A DNA stretch of 55,192 nt from Acidiferrobacterales bacterium (GTDB lineage Bacteria > Pseudomonadota > Gammaproteobacteria > Acidiferrobacterales > JAJDNE01). The stretch is taken from assembly GCA_022340825.1 (NCBI GenBank), contig JAJDNE010000059.1:1-55192 (forward strand), written 5' to 3'. A program made the position numbers and the translations under genes. A model generated the notes under the pieces. It was given only the letters and a program-made list of their open reading frames with translations, ran no database searches and was not told the DNA's origin. The stretch's first letter is position 1, and every line of letters begins with the position of its first letter. This document shows, one piece after another, positions 1-10,400 of the stretch.

Positions 1-176
1 GGCAGGCGCGCATTGCCGGGCCCGAAAATTTGACCGTGGCCACAAGCCAGTAGTTCTTCACGTGTATAACTGTTTTGTTTTTCCTGAAGCATGAGTGGGT
101 CTTTTCGTTGATATTGGGGAGATTGCCGGGAAATCCCGGAAATTGAGCGCCAAGCCTACACGAAAGCCCTGCTGGC
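1..176. other. Left edge, no gene recognised
   Basis: No convincing coding region is visible here. A short inverted repeat (CCGGG, four bases, CCCGG) lies at 126-139 but has no T-run on either side, so I do not call it a terminator. The segment is the 3' side of the leftward DUF123 gene and may hold the end of its transcript or its spacing to a gene outside the window. Confidence 0.4.
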
Positions 177-539
177 TTACAGAGGACCGAGGTATTTCAG
201 GTGGCTGCCGCAGCCGTGACGACAGTCGGAGGCGCCAAACCCGGGTGCCACGATTTCGCCAGCGGTTAGCTGATTTTTCCGGCATTCTGGCATTTTATAG
301 CGCCTCACCCTGGTGATTTGCGCTGCCGGCAGGGCCAACAGGTAATCGATATGCCAGTGGCACTTTTTGCTGGCTGATAGATGGCGCTGAATGCGCGCTT
401 CCATCGCCCGGCGGGCGCTACCGGTATAAATATAACGGCCGGCGGGGAAGCGAATATTACCCAGCGCACCGACCGTTACCTGGGCCGGACGCGCCAACTC
501 AATATTCAGTTGATAGGTGATATACGCGTCAACTCTCAC
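177..539 (-). CDS. DUF123 GIY-YIG-like nuclease-fold protein
   Basis: Small protein of the DUF123 family, a GIY-YIG-like fold whose biochemical role is not established. The family hallmarks are visible: a Tyr-rich strand followed by GSA and an Arg (YIYTGSARR), the HWHIDYL motif after RHL, and a C-terminal GFGASDC...CGSHLKYL block. The longest frame begins at an ATG at 566, but that start would overlap trmB by 38 bases. I prefer the GTG at 539, which overlaps the trmB stop by only 11 bases and suggests translational coupling. It gives about 120 residues, close to the family's usual size. It is the last gene of the thiS-thiG-trmB direction. Family assignment is fairly sure; the start and function are not. 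Confidence 0.75.
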   Translation of the reverse strand: MRVDAYITYQLNIELARPAQVTVGALGNIRFPAGRYIYTGSARRAMEARIQRHLSASKKCHWHIDYLLALPAAQITRVRRYKMPECRKNQLTAGEIVAPGFGASDCRHGCGSHLKYLGPL

Positions 540-1221
540 GGAGAAATACCAGGTCCCAGACGCCATGTCCCTTGTTTAAGCCGCGGCGTTCAAACTTGGT
601 CTCCGGGCGATATTCTGGCTTTGCCGAGTAGTTGCCCTCGCCGGCTACGTTTGTAAAGCCGTCTGCGCCGGTCATGACAGCCATCATATGTTCCGCGTAG
701 TCCTTCCAGTCGGTCGCCATGTGGAACCGACCACCAACTTTCAACTTTTTTCGAAGCAGTTGTACGAAGCTCGCTTGAATCAGGCGTCGCTTGTGATGCT
801 TTTTCTTGGGCCAGGGATCGGGGAAAAACAAATAGACCGTGTCCAGCGACTCGTCGGGTATCTGGCTGCTGACAACTTCACTGGCATCGTGACACATGAC
901 GCGCACGTTCCCGATCTCCCGTTCCTCCAGTCTCAATAACAAGCTGCCGACGCCGGGGCGATGGACCTCTATACCTATATAGTTGTTCTGTGGATGGTTC
1001 TCGGCGATGACCGCCAGCGATTCGCCATTACCGAAGCCAATTTCGAGGATGACCGGGGCTGTGCGACCAAATATCCGGGCGAAATCGAGCTTCGCGCCAT
1101 CGGCGTCCAGACCAAACCGCGGCCATAGTGTTTCCAGCGCCCGCGCCTGTCCGGCAGTCAGCCTGCCTTCACGACGGACGAAGCTACGGATTCGTCGATG
1201 GAAATTAGAGGAACTGGCCAT
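529..1221 (-). CDS. trmB: tRNA (guanine46-N7)-methyltransferase TrmB
   Basis: Transfers a methyl group from S-adenosylmethionine to N7 of G46 in the variable loop of tRNAs, in the cytoplasm. The 230-residue length is normal. The SAM-binding loop EIGFGNGES lies near residues 60-68. The family-specific FFPDPWPKKKHHKRR block near 131-145 and the RPETKFERRG substrate motif near 205-214 are intact. The ATG at 1221 has no good alternative. thiG lies upstream with a 150-base gap, so trmB may have its own promoter in 1222-1371. The thiS-thiG-trmB order is known from pseudomonads. Confidence 0.96.
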   Translation of the reverse strand: MASSSNFHRRIRSFVRREGRLTAGQARALETLWPRFGLDADGAKLDFARIFGRTAPVILEIGFGNGESLAVIAENHPQNNYIGIEVHRPGVGSLLLRLEEREIGNVRVMCHDASEVVSSQIPDESLDTVYLFFPDPWPKKKHHKRRLIQASFVQLLRKKLKVGGRFHMATDWKDYAEHMMAVMTGADGFTNVAGEGNYSAKPEYRPETKFERRGLNKGHGVWDLVFLRES

Positions 1222-1371
1222 TAGCCAGGAATGCCAGATTCATGTCGCCAGAAAATCGAAATATTTCTTTCGAGACAAGGCGCATGGAGTACGAGAACCC
1301 AAGTTACCTAAATGTGGTAATGAGGATTCGAGAACGACATGCAACGAAGTGTCGGAAGAAATAGGCGTTTT

Positions 1372-2199
1372 TCAGAAGAAGGTGCCGTCGATGGGCGAAG
1401 ATGCCGATGCAAACCGCTTGCGTGGCATGCGCCCGGCGAGGAAGGCCTCGCGACCGGCCTCGACGCCTTTTTTCATTGCCGACGCCATCAGCACCGGATC
1501 TTTGGCAGCAGCAATGGCGGTATTCATCAGTACGCCGTCACAACCAAGCTCCATGGCAACCGCAGCATCTGAGGCGGTACCCACGCCGGCATCAACAATA
1601 ATAGGTACATTCGCCTGCTCGACGATGGTGAGAATATTATACGGATTGCGAATCCCGAGCCCGGAGCCGATGGGCGCAGCCAGCGGCATGACCGCAACAC
1701 AACCGATTTCTTCCAGGCGTTTGGCAATGATCGGATCGTCATTGGTATAGACCATCACCTTGAATCCATCCTTCACCAGTATCTCCGCCGCCTCGAGGGT
1801 AGCGACAATGTCGGGGAACAGGGTCTTCTCGTCGCCCAGCACTTCCAGCTTCACCAGGTCGTGGCCATCGAGCAACTCGCGGGCCAGGCGACAGGTACGA
1901 ACCGCATCCTCGACCGTATAGCAGCCGGCAGTATTGGGCAGGATGGTGTAGCGGTCCGGTGGAATTACCTCGAGCAGATTGGGCTCGTTCGGATCCTGGC
2001 CAATGTTGCTGCGACGAATGGCGACCGTGACGATTTCGGCGCCGCTGGCCTCGGTAGCCGCGCGCGTCTCGTCCATATCCTTATATTTGCCTGTTCCAAC
2101 CAGCAATCGCGATTGATACGACACACCGCCAATGACCAGTGCGTCAGCTTTGGTGTCGATATTGTGGTTAGCGGGTTTGACTGGTTCCGGGGTACTCAT
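1372..2199 (-). CDS. thiG: Thiazole synthase ThiG
   Basis: Builds the thiazole phosphate half of thiamine from 1-deoxyxylulose 5-phosphate, a glycine- or tyrosine-derived imine and sulfur delivered by ThiS thiocarboxylate. The TIM-barrel family motifs are present: NTAGCYT near 89-95, the Schiff-base lysine in LVKLEVLGD (Lys117), [14 protein letters not shown] and the phosphate-binding [11 protein letters not shown] segment. The 275-residue protein has a slightly long N terminus of about 15 residues before the conserved core. It begins directly after the thiS stop codon with no spacer, so the two are certainly co-translated. I see no TPP riboswitch upstream of the pair. Confidence 0.97.
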   Translation of the reverse strand: MSTPEPVKPANHNIDTKADALVIGGVSYQSRLLVGTGKYKDMDETRAATEASGAEIVTVAIRRSNIGQDPNEPNLLEVIPPDRYTILPNTAGCYTVEDAVRTCRLARELLDGHDLVKLEVLGDEKTLFPDIVATLEAAEILVKDGFKVMVYTNDDPIIAKRLEEIGCVAVMPLAAPIGSGLGIRNPYNILTIVEQANVPIIVDAGVGTASDAAVAMELGCDGVLMNTAIAAAKDPVLMASAMKKGVEAGREAFLAGRMPRKRFASASSPIDGTFF

Positions 2200-2400
2200 T
2201 TATCCACCACCTATGGCCTGCACAACCTCTACACGGTCGGCATTGTTTAATTGAAACTGGTTGTGCTCACTGCGAGGCACGATCTCGAGATTGACCTCAA
2301 CCGCGACGCGCTTGTCGGCAACGCCCATGTCGGCCAGCAACTGGGAAACGGTCATCGGGTGATCGAGGTTTTTCTCCTCGCCATTAACAATAATCTTCAT
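2200..2400 (-). CDS. thiS: Sulfur carrier protein ThiS
   Basis: A 66-residue ubiquitin-like sulfur carrier whose C terminus is adenylated and converted to a thiocarboxylate that feeds ThiG. The sequence starts MKIIVNGEE and ends in the diagnostic Gly-Gly tail (QAIGGG). The open frame extends upstream to 2592 and even into the antisense of tRNA-Gly. That extension has no ThiS homology, and the ATG at 2400 gives exactly the family length. Its stop codon abuts the thiG ATG. The region 2401-2555, shared with the rightward tRNA-Gly gene, must hold the promoter. Confidence 0.95.
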   Translation of the reverse strand: MKIIVNGEEKNLDHPMTVSQLLADMGVADKRVAVEVNLEIVPRSEHNQFQLNNADRVEVVQAIGGG

Positions 2401-2555
2401 TGGTCTATCTGAATCGGAACGTAGTACGACATGCGCCAGAGGGGCGATATTGTAGGGCGATCCCGCGCCGAACGCACGCCTGCGCAGGCGAGTCCTGATT
2501 TTCTGTCCTAGGAATGCGAAAATGGGCGTTATATAGTCATCCACGTTCAGCACGC

Positions 2556-2629
2556 GCGGGTGTAGTTCAATGGTAGAACTGGAGCTTCCCAAGCTTCAAA
2601 CGTGGGTTCGATTCCCATCACCCGCTCCA
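2556..2629 (+). tRNA. tRNA-Gly (anticodon CCC)
   Basis: A complete 74-base cloverleaf with an encoded CCA end. The acceptor stem is GCGGGTG paired with CACCCGC. The D arm contains GTTCAATGGTAGAAC. The five-pair anticodon stem GGAGC/GCTTC (one G-U) closes the loop TTCCCAA, giving anticodon CCC. The T loop is TTCGATT. It resembles glyU of enterobacteria. The mature 3' end lies only 20 bases before the TTG start of the AsmA-family gene, so the tRNA is probably cut from a shared transcript. Confidence 0.97.
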
Positions 2630-2649
2630 GATTTCCCGGGAGATTAGGC

Positions 2650-4707
2650 TTGAAACGGACGCTCAAAATAATCGGAATCACACTTGCTTCCCTGGTGGCC
2701 CTGATCGTGGTGGTCGCCATCGTCGTACCACTGCTGGTCGACCTCAATGACTACAAACCGGAGATTTCCAAGGCGGTCAGGCAACAAACGGGTCGTGACC
2801 TCGGTCTCGAAGGCGATATTGGTCTGTCGCTGTTTCCGTGGATCGGCGTGGAACTGGGCAAGACCCGCCTGAGCAATGCACCCGGCTTCGGCAAACAGCC
2901 GATGGTGGAAGTCGACAAGGTCGCGGTGAAGGTCGAATTGCTGCCGCTACTGCGCAAGCAGGTCATTGTGGATACGGTCGTGCTCCACGGGCTGAAGGTC
3001 AACCTCGCACGCGACCGCAAGGGACGCAACAACTGGGATGACCTGGTCGAGGCCTCCGGCGACAGGGCGGAAAAGAAACCAGCAGCGCCAACGTCGAAAG
3101 AACAAGGCCCTGGCATGGGCATCGCGATTGGTGTCGCCGGGCTCGATGTCCGCCACGGTGAAATCCACTGGCAGGATGCCATGACCGGCAGCGATTACCA
3201 CGTGCGAGAACTGACGGTGCGCACAAGCAAAGTGGCACTGGCAGAGACTTTTAATATTCACGTTGGCTTTGACGTCGAAAGCGGCAAGCCGCTGGTGAAA
3301 ACCCGGGTAGCGCTGGACGGCGATATCCTGTTCGATCCCGAAACACAGAAGCTCAGGTCAAAGCAGATGAAACTGGAAGCCGCTGGCCTGACTTTGCATG
3401 CCAGTATCGACGGCAAACAGATGATGGACAAGCCAAGCATGACCGGTACCCTGCAGCTCGAAGATTTCAACGTGCGCAAGTTTCTGGCCGAACTCAATAT
3501 GCCCCTGTTCGAAACCGCTGACCCCAAGGCGCTGACCCGGGCCTCGATGCAAACCGCGTTTAGTGCTTCCACCAGTGCGGTCTCGTTAAACCAACTAAAA
3601 CTCGGCCTCGACAATAGTCAGATTACCGGCAGTGCCTCGGCGCGCTTTGCCTCGCTACCAGCCATACGATTTGACCTGACCCTGAACAACATCGACGTGG
3701 ACCGGTATTTACCACCGCCGGCAACGGGACCGGCACCGGCCGGGGCCAAGCAAGGTGCGAAAAATGCGCCGCTGCCGATTCCGGTCAAGTTACTGCGTCA
3801 ACTGGATGTCACCGGCAAGTTTGCCATCCAAAAAATGAAGGCCTTTGGAATTCACTCCAGCGACATTGCCATTCCACTTCAGGCCAAAGGCGGATTAATC
3901 AATATCGGGCCGAACAAGGCCAGTCTTTACGACGGGCGCTACAGCGGATTCATGAGTATGGATGTGCGCAAGGGCGCGCCACATTACAGCGTCAATGAAA
4001 AACTGACCGGTGTGCAGATCGGCCCGTTCCTCAGGGATACAGATATCTTCGACAAGTTTGATGGCCAGGGCAATGTCAGCGCGAAGATTACCGCGCGAGG
4101 TCTGGACGTAGACGACATCATCAACACTATGAACGGCAATGCATCAGTCTCGTTAAAAAACGGCAGCCTGTCAGGCATCAATATTTATGAAACCATCAAC
4201 AATCAATGTCGCGCGCTGCAGCAACCCGGTGCTGCCCCGGTTCAGCCGGTATCAAAAAACCAGTCGACACCATTTGCCGATCTCAACGCGAGCGCCACCA
4301 TCGTCAATGGAGTCGTTAACAACCAGGACCTGTCGATGAAAGGAAAGTTGCTAAGGGTGAGTGGCAAGGGCAAGGTGGACCTGCCGAAAAAACGTGTCGA
4401 CTACCTTGCGCAGATCAACCTGCTGGGTGAAACCACCTGCTGGACCACGGAGTTCGCGGTGCTGGTGAAAGGCAGGTTTGCTGAACTTGGCGCGGGAAAG
4501 ATTATTGGCGATACGATTGCCTATGAATACAAGAAACAAATCGAGCGAAAAGCGAAAAAAGCTGTTGAGGACGAATTGAAGAAACGCCTTGGCATTCCGC
4601 AGCAGAAGGCGGCGCCGGCGACTCCAGAGAAGAAGACTGAGCCGGCACCACAGAAGAGTCCGGAAGAATTACTCAAGGAAGAACTGCGTAAGCGTCTGGG
4701 AATTTGA
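2650..4707 (+). CDS. AsmA family outer-membrane/lipid-related protein
   Basis: A large AsmA-family protein of about 685 residues. Members are anchored in the inner membrane and span the periplasm; AsmA-like proteins are linked to phospholipid transport and outer-membrane assembly, but the role of this copy is inferred. An N-terminal membrane helix (residues 5-25) precedes the family signature LVDLNDYKPEISKAVRQQTGR. A long beta-rich region follows, then the C-terminal AsmA block near 480-620. The tail is rich in Lys, Glu and Pro, with two similar motifs ELKKRLGI and ELRKRLGI about 45 residues apart. I chose the TTG at 2650 because GGGAG lies 7 bases upstream; the ATG at 2602 is inside the tRNA. 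It overlaps mutY. Confidence 0.88.
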   Translation: MKRTLKIIGITLASLVALIVVVAIVVPLLVDLNDYKPEISKAVRQQTGRDLGLEGDIGLSLFPWIGVELGKTRLSNAPGFGKQPMVEVDKVAVKVELLPLLRKQVIVDTVVLHGLKVNLARDRKGRNNWDDLVEASGDRAEKKPAAPTSKEQGPGMGIAIGVAGLDVRHGEIHWQDAMTGSDYHVRELTVRTSKVALAETFNIHVGFDVESGKPLVKTRVALDGDILFDPETQKLRSKQMKLEAAGLTLHASIDGKQMMDKPSMTGTLQLEDFNVRKFLAELNMPLFETADPKALTRASMQTAFSASTSAVSLNQLKLGLDNSQITGSASARFASLPAIRFDLTLNNIDVDRYLPPPATGPAPAGAKQGAKNAPLPIPVKLLRQLDVTGKFAIQKMKAFGIHSSDIAIPLQAKGGLINIGPNKASLYDGRYSGFMSMDVRKGAPHYSVNEKLTGVQIGPFLRDTDIFDKFDGQGNVSAKITARGLDVDDIINTMNGNASVSLKNGSLSGINIYETINNQCRALQQPGAAPVQPVSKNQSTPFADLNASATIVNGVVNNQDLSMKGKLLRVSGKGKVDLPKKRVDYLAQINLLGETTCWTTEFAVLVKGRFAELGAGKIIGDTIAYEYKKQIERKAKKAVEDELKKRLGIPQQKAAPATPEKKTEPAPQKSPEELLKEELRKRLGI

Positions 4708-5777
4708 ACGGCAAGTTATCACCCGCCCTGTTTCGGCGCCGTTTACTTGCCTGGTTCGACAAACATGGGCGCAAGGACCTGCCATGGCAGCGTAGCCGTA
4801 ACCCCTACCGCATCTGGGTATCGGAGATCATGCTGCAACAGACACAGGTTTCGACCGTTATTCCTTATTACAATCGCTTCTTGAAGCGCTTCGCCAACGT
4901 CAAGCAACTGGCCGATGCACCGATTGATGAGGTCCTGCATCACTGGACCGGGCTGGGTTACTACGCCCGAGCACGGAATCTACACAAGGCAGCAAAGCTG
5001 ATTCGCGATCAGCATCATGGCCGCTTTCCGAAATCTCTCGATGCGCTGCAGGCGCTACCGGGTATTGGTCGCTCGACCGCCGGCGCCATCCTTGCTTTTG
5101 CGTACAGTCAACGTCACCCGATTCTCGATGGCAACGTCAAACGGGTGCTCACACGACTACATGCCGTCGATCGATGGCCGGGTGAACGGGAAACCGAAAA
5201 ATCCTTGTGGGAGATCGCCGAACGCTATACCCCGGCTCAGCGTGTTGGTGATTACACCCAGGCGATCATGGATCTCGGTGCCACCGTCTGCCGGCGCGGC
5301 CAGCCCCGGTGCGAACTCTGTCCAATGACCAGCCATTGTGTGGCCTATGCCGAGGGAGATCCGGCGCGCTACCCCATAGCAAAACAACGTAAGCCTTTGC
5401 CGGATAAACAGGCGACGATGTTGCTGATCCGTCGCGACAGGCACGAGGTGCTACTGCAACGTCGGCCACCCACCGGTATCTGGGGCGGGCTGTGGAGTTT
5501 TCCCGAACGGCCGGGCAACGATATCAATGACCTGGCCACCTGGGCGCGCGAAAAACTGGGGCTATCAATTCGTATCACGCAGGCTTTACCGGTGATCCCG
5601 CATACGTTCAGTCACTTCCGCCTGCACATCCAGCCGGTAACCGCAGAGCTGGTGGGTGAACCGCCGGTGATCATGGAGCTGCCGGACTCAGTCTGGTATA
5701 AACTCGAGCACCCCGACAGTCGAGGCCTTGCCGCACCGGTGCAACGTCTGCTGCAGCAAATGAGGAAAGCACAATGA
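4704..5777 (+). CDS. mutY: A/G-specific adenine glycosylase MutY
   Basis: Removes adenine mispaired with 8-oxoguanine in base-excision repair. The 357-residue protein has catalytic Glu41 ([10 protein letters not shown]), a helix-hairpin-helix near 116-130 ([13 protein letters not shown]), catalytic Asp142 in LDGNVKRV and the iron-sulfur cluster cysteines 196, 203, 206 and 212 in the C-x6-C-x2-C-x5-C pattern. The Nudix-like recognition domain fills the C-terminal third. Translation starts at a TTG that overlaps the asmA-family stop by four bases (TTGA), so it is coupled. It is followed by yggX with another four-base overlap. The mutY-yggX order is conserved in gammaproteobacteria. Confidence 0.97.
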   Translation: MNGKLSPALFRRRLLAWFDKHGRKDLPWQRSRNPYRIWVSEIMLQQTQVSTVIPYYNRFLKRFANVKQLADAPIDEVLHHWTGLGYYARARNLHKAAKLIRDQHHGRFPKSLDALQALPGIGRSTAGAILAFAYSQRHPILDGNVKRVLTRLHAVDRWPGERETEKSLWEIAERYTPAQRVGDYTQAIMDLGATVCRRGQPRCELCPMTSHCVAYAEGDPARYPIAKQRKPLPDKQATMLLIRRDRHEVLLQRRPPTGIWGGLWSFPERPGNDINDLATWAREKLGLSIRITQALPVIPHTFSHFRLHIQPVTAELVGEPPVIMELPDSVWYKLEHPDSRGLAAPVQRLLQQMRKAQ

Positions 5778-6049
5778 GTCGAATGGTGAATTGCGTAAAA
5801 CTTGGCAAAGAGGCAGAAGGCCTGGACTTCCAACCCTACCCGGGTGAACTGGGCAAGCGTGTATTTGAAAACGTTTCCAAGGAAGGCTGGCAATTGTGGT
5901 TGAGTCACCAGACCATGCTGATCAACGAGTACCGCCTGAATCCGCTCGACCCCAAGGCACGCAAGATGATCGAAGAGCAGATGGAACAGTTTTTCTTCGG
6001 TGAAGGTGCCCAGGTGCCCCCGGATTACTCACCACCCCCATCCAAATAG
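5774..6049 (+). CDS. yggX: Probable Fe(2+)-trafficking protein YggX
   Basis: A 91-residue cytoplasmic protein of the YggX family, linked to iron handling and protection of iron-sulfur clusters against oxidants. The conserved start MVNCVKL with Cys7, the [14 protein letters not shown] block and the C-terminal MEQFFFGEG motif are all present. The ATG overlaps the mutY stop (ATGA), so it is translationally coupled to MutY, which itself carries an iron-sulfur cluster. This gives the pairing a plausible logic. It is the last gene of the operon; the tRNA-Phe promoter begins about 55 bases downstream. Confidence 0.96.
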   Translation: MSRMVNCVKLGKEAEGLDFQPYPGELGKRVFENVSKEGWQLWLSHQTMLINEYRLNPLDPKARKMIEEQMEQFFFGEGAQVPPDYSPPPSK

Positions 6050-6104
6050 CATAACAATCAGGCGCTTAGCAAAGTCGCACATTTGGCCATGCCGTTCCCG
6101 TGTT

Positions 6105-6133
6105 TTTACAAAGGCCAATGACTTCTCTATAAT
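6105..6133 (+). promoter_or_regulatory. Sigma-70 promoter of tRNA-Phe
   Basis: Near-consensus promoter with -35 TTTACA at 6105-6110, a 17-base spacer and a perfect -10 TATAAT at 6128-6133. The bases after the -10 are GC-rich (GCGCCGG), the type of discriminator typical of stable-RNA promoters under stringent control. The mature tRNA begins at 6148. Confidence 0.85.
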
Positions 6134-6147
6134 GCGCCGGCCCACGC

Positions 6148-6223
6148 GGCCGGGTAGCTCAGTTGGTAGAGCAGGGGATTGAAAATCCCCGTGTCGGCAG
6201 TTCGATTCTGTCCCCGGCCACCA
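6148..6223 (+). tRNA. tRNA-Phe (anticodon GAA)
   Basis: A complete 76-base cloverleaf with encoded CCA. The acceptor stem GGCCGGG pairs fully with CCCGGCC. The D arm is GCTCAGTTGGTAGAGC. The anticodon stem GGGGA/TCCCC closes the loop TTGAAAA, giving GAA. The T loop is TTCGATT. Its own strong promoter lies directly upstream. Confidence 0.98.
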
Positions 6224-6324
6224 TTTCCCCTCGTTACACTCTTTACCCGCCCGTTTTTACGGTTGCATTGGTATGCGAAACAGGGTTTGCTAATGCGAAT
6301 TCCCGATAACAACGCCGAATACCC

Positions 6325-7458
6325 ATGCGCCGAAACAATCGTTTTGCTTTCGTTCTTATTCTAGGTCTTTCGAGCATCGCTTTGCTGTCATCCGGTTGCG
6401 GCAACAAAACCGAGCAGGAAGAAGAAACTCCCGCAAAACTTGTCAAGACTGTGGTCATTGGCTCTGCGGCGACCGGTGGCATTCGCAATTTCCCCGCTCG
6501 CGTTGATGCCGACCAACGCGTCAACCTGTCGTTTCGTGTTGACGGCACGCTCTACAAGCTACGAGTCAGGGAAAGCGACCAGGTCAAGAAAAACCAGGTT
6601 GTTGCAGAACTGGACCCGGCAGATTTTAAAACCGTTGTTCGCGATCGGGCAGCGACCTATGAGCGCACGTCTGCCAATTTCGAACGGGGCAAGAAGATGG
6701 TGAAAAACCAGTACATCTCGGAAATGGAATTCGATCGTGTAAAAGCGGAATACCGTAGTGCCCAGGCAGCCCTGCAGCAGGCAAAACAAAATCTCACCTA
6801 CACCGTATTGCGCGCGCCGTTTGCCGGCCGCGTGGCCAGACGCTATGTGCAAAATTTTGAATCAGTGAAGGCCAAACAGGAAATCATTGAGCTGCAAAGT
6901 ACCGATATTGTAGAAATTAAAATTGATGTTCCTGAAGCGCTGGTGCTGCGGCTGCGCCAGGAGTCTGACAAGCGGGCTGGCGACAAAGTAAAAGCCTACG
7001 CCATTTTCAGCGACAAACAGGACGTGCAGTTTCCGCTAACCTTCAAGGAGGCCTCGACGCGCGCCGATGCCGCAACCAAAACCTTCGAGGTGACTTTCAC
7101 CATGCCAACACCCAAGGATGTCACCATTCTTCCCGGCATGACCGCCTCTGTAACCATCGATCTTGGTGGCCAACTGGCCACCAATGATATTGTCGAGCTG
7201 CCCGCGAGTGCGGTGGTGGGCAGTACATCGTTGACGCCGACGGTATGGGTGGTGGATCCGAAATCAATGACGGTCGGTCCACGCTCGGTAAAGGTCGGCC
7301 GGATGCTTGGCAGCCGCATTCAAATCATCAGCGGAGTCACGAACGGCGAGCGAGTGGTGGTTGCCGGGGCGGCTTATCTCAGCGAAGGCACAAAGGTTCG
7401 ACTCATGCCCGCCGAGGAACAGGCCGAAACGCCAGAGTCAGCCAGCCCGGTTAAATAG
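6325..7458 (+). CDS. RND efflux periplasmic adaptor (membrane fusion lipoprotein)
   Basis: Periplasmic adaptor that links an RND pump to an outer-membrane channel. The N terminus is a lipoprotein signal with lipobox LSSGC and lipidated Cys25. The order of parts is a barrel-sandwich half near 60-90, an alpha-hairpin near 95-160 (coiled-coil-like, with the ALQQAKQNL heptad region), the second lipoyl half RAPFAGRVARR, a beta-barrel, and a membrane-proximal domain ending near residue 360. The 377-residue length is normal for AcrA/MexA-type adaptors. The pump gene starts 29 bases downstream in the same direction. No regulator or outer-membrane channel gene is adjacent, so the channel must be shared with another locus. 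The substrate is unknown. Confidence 0.93.
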   Translation: MRRNNRFAFVLILGLSSIALLSSGCGNKTEQEEETPAKLVKTVVIGSAATGGIRNFPARVDADQRVNLSFRVDGTLYKLRVRESDQVKKNQVVAELDPADFKTVVRDRAATYERTSANFERGKKMVKNQYISEMEFDRVKAEYRSAQAALQQAKQNLTYTVLRAPFAGRVARRYVQNFESVKAKQEIIELQSTDIVEIKIDVPEALVLRLRQESDKRAGDKVKAYAIFSDKQDVQFPLTFKEASTRADAATKTFEVTFTMPTPKDVTILPGMTASVTIDLGGQLATNDIVELPASAVVGSTSLTPTVWVVDPKSMTVGPRSVKVGRMLGSRIQIISGVTNGERVVVAGAAYLSEGTKVRLMPAEEQAETPESASPVK

Positions 7459-7487
7459 CCGAGGCGCTTTCTGCCTGGATGAAATAG

Positions 7488-10400
7488 ATGAATATTGGTG
7501 AATACTCGGTACGCAATAAAGTCACCTCCTGGCTGTTCGTCATCATCCTGGTCGGTGGCGGCATTCTGGGTTTCGAGTCCATGGGGAAACTTGAGGACCC
7601 GGCATTCACCATCAAGCAGGCCAAGATTATTACCTACTATCCCGGCGCCTCGCCTCGCCAGGTGCAGGATGAAGTCACCTATCACATCGAAGATGCCCTG
7701 CAGCGCCTTGAGCAGCTGAAACGCATCAGAATGTCGATCTCCCGACCGGGAATGTCTGACATCACCGTCGAGTTCAAGGACAAATACAAGGCAAAGGATT
7801 TTCCCGATATATTTGATGAACTGCGTCGCAAAATCGTCGACATGCAGTCCAAGCTACCGCCGGGCGCGCAACCGCCGATCGTGATAGATGACTTCGGTGA
7901 CGTCTACGGCATATTCGGTGCAATCACCGGCGACGGATACAGTTACCGGGATCTCAAGGACGTTGCCGATGAGATCAAGAAACAGCTGGTACTGGTGCCG
8001 GGCGTCCGCAAAATCGAGATCGCCGGCGATCGCCGCGAAGTGGTTTATGTAGAAATTTCCCGCGCCCGCCTGGGTGAACTCGGCATCCCCCTTTCCAAAA
8101 TCAAGTCACTGCTGTCGTCGCAAAATACCGTGGTTGATGCCGGCAGGGCACGCGTCGGTGACGAGTACATTCGCATTTCCCCGACAGGTGAGTTTGCCTC
8201 GGTCAAGGAGATTGGGGATTTGCTGGTTGGCTCCGACGAAGGTCGCCTGATCTACCTCAAGGACATCGCCACCATCCGGCGCGCCTACCAGGAAATTCCG
8301 GAACAACTGATCTATTCAAAGGGCAAACCGGCATTGACCATGGGTATCTCCATGCTTGGTGGTGAGAACGTCGTGGCCGTTGGAGAGCGTGTACGGCAGC
8401 GGCTGCAAGAACTTGGCAAAACCATACCAGTTGGCATCGAATTCAATCCGATTTATGTGCAGCCGACCGAAGTACAAAAATCGGTAAGCAGTTTTATTGT
8501 CAGCGTGCTCGAGGCGTTGGTGATCGTGATTGCCGTACTGCTGGTATTCATGGGCCTGCAGACCGGGCTCATTATCGGCGCGGTATTGATGATCACCGTC
8601 GCCGGAACACTATGGATCATGCAGCTCTACGGTATCGAGTTGCAGCGCATATCGCTCGGTGCGCTGGTCATCGCACTGGGTATGCTCGTCGACAATGCGA
8701 TCGTAGTCGCCGAAGGCATGCTGGTCCGAATCAAGGCGGGCATGGATGCAACCAAGGCCGCTGGCGAGGTGGTGGGTAAAAGCATCTGGGCTTTACTGGG
8801 TGGCACCGTTATTGGCATTCTGGCGTTCTCCGCGATCGGCCTGTCGGACGATAACACCGGTGAATTCGCCAGCTCCCTGTTTTATGTCATTCTGATTTCA
8901 TTGATGTTGAGCTGGTTCACCGCAGTTTCCACGGCTCCGCTTTTATGTGCACTCTGGATCAAGCCAGATACCGGCGGTGATGCCGATGCCGATCCGTACG
9001 GCGGAAAACTGTTCCAGGTATACAAACGCTTCCTGCAACTTGCGCTGTACTACCGCCTGCAAACGGTGGCTGCGGTGCTGGCGCTTTTTGTGTTGGCCGT
9101 TGTTGGTTTTGGTTTCGTCAAACAGGCATTTTTTCCCAGCTCGAACACACCGATGTTTTTCGTCGACGTGTGGGAGGTAGAAGGCACCGACATTCGCAAA
9201 ACGCGCGACGTGACCTTGCGCATTTCCAGTTTTTTGCGTGAGCAGCCGGGGGTGACCACCACCACCTCTTTTGTTGGTGGCGGCGCATCACGCTTTACCC
9301 TCACCTATGAACCCAAGGAACGTAGCTCCGCCTACGCCCAGATCATTGTCCAAACCGAATCGCGCGAACAGATTGCAGAGGTATGGGCAAAGGTTGACGA
9401 GTTCATGGCACAGGAAACCCCGCAAAATGAGCCAATAATCAAGGCGATGCGAATTGGGCCCGGCCGCGACGGTAAAATCGAGGCACGTTTCCACGGGCCC
9501 GACGACCAGGTGCTGCGTGAACTCGCAGAAAAGGCCAAGGCCATCTTCCGTGCCGACGCCGACGCAAAAGAAATTCGTGATGATTGGCGCCAACCCGCGA
9601 AACGAATTGTTCCGGTATTTAACGAACAGGTCGGTCGACAGCTGGGCGTAACACGTGAAGACCTGGCAGACGCGCTAAATGCTGCATTTGACGGTGTACG
9701 ACTCGGTGTCTATCGCGATGGTATACGCCAGCTACCGATTTTCATGCGAGCGCCGACTTCAGAGCGCGCAGACGTTGGCAACATGCAGGATGTCCAGGTG
9801 TGGAGCCCGGTACTCAACAAGTCCGTACCCGTTTCCCAGGTCGTCTCCGCGTTTGAAACCCATTGGGAAAACAGCGTCATTCGCGGTCGCAACCGGATTC
9901 AAACGATCATCGCTTCCTGCAACCCGAAAGGCGAACTGGCCAGCCCCTTGTTCAAGCGTATCCGACCAAAGGTCGAGGCGCTGGAGCTTCCGCCAGGATA
10001 TTCGCTGAGCTGGGGAGGTGAATACGAAGACTCCATCAATGCGCAACAGGGGCTGGGCAAGGCCCTACCAGCCGGATTTCTTGTCATGATCATCACCAGC
10101 ATCCTTCTATTTGGTAAGGTACGCCAGCCACTCATTATCTGGCTAACCGTGCCACTAGCTGTTATTGGTGTCACGGTGGGCCTGCTGGGCGCGCGCGGCG
10201 CGTTTGACTTCATGGCCTTGCTTGGCGCCCTCAGCCTGATTGGTTTGCTGATCAAGAATGCCATCGTCCTGATCGAGGAAATCGACCAGCAAATTGATGA
10301 GGGCAAGAATCCCTATGATGGAATCGTCGACTCCGCTGTCAGTCGTCTACGACCGGTGACCATGGCGGCGGTGACAACTATTCTTGGCATGATCCCGCTG

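Noticed and set aside
126-139. Terminator after the DUF123 gene
   Set aside because: The hairpin is short and has no T-run on either strand.
2401-2555. TPP riboswitch before thiS
   Set aside because: The conserved CTGAGA and ACCTGATCTGGATAATGCC blocks of the thi box are missing.
2602-2649. N-terminal extension of the AsmA-family gene
   Set aside because: The upstream ATG lies inside tRNA-Gly; the TTG at 2650 has a ribosome-binding site and begins the conserved sequence.
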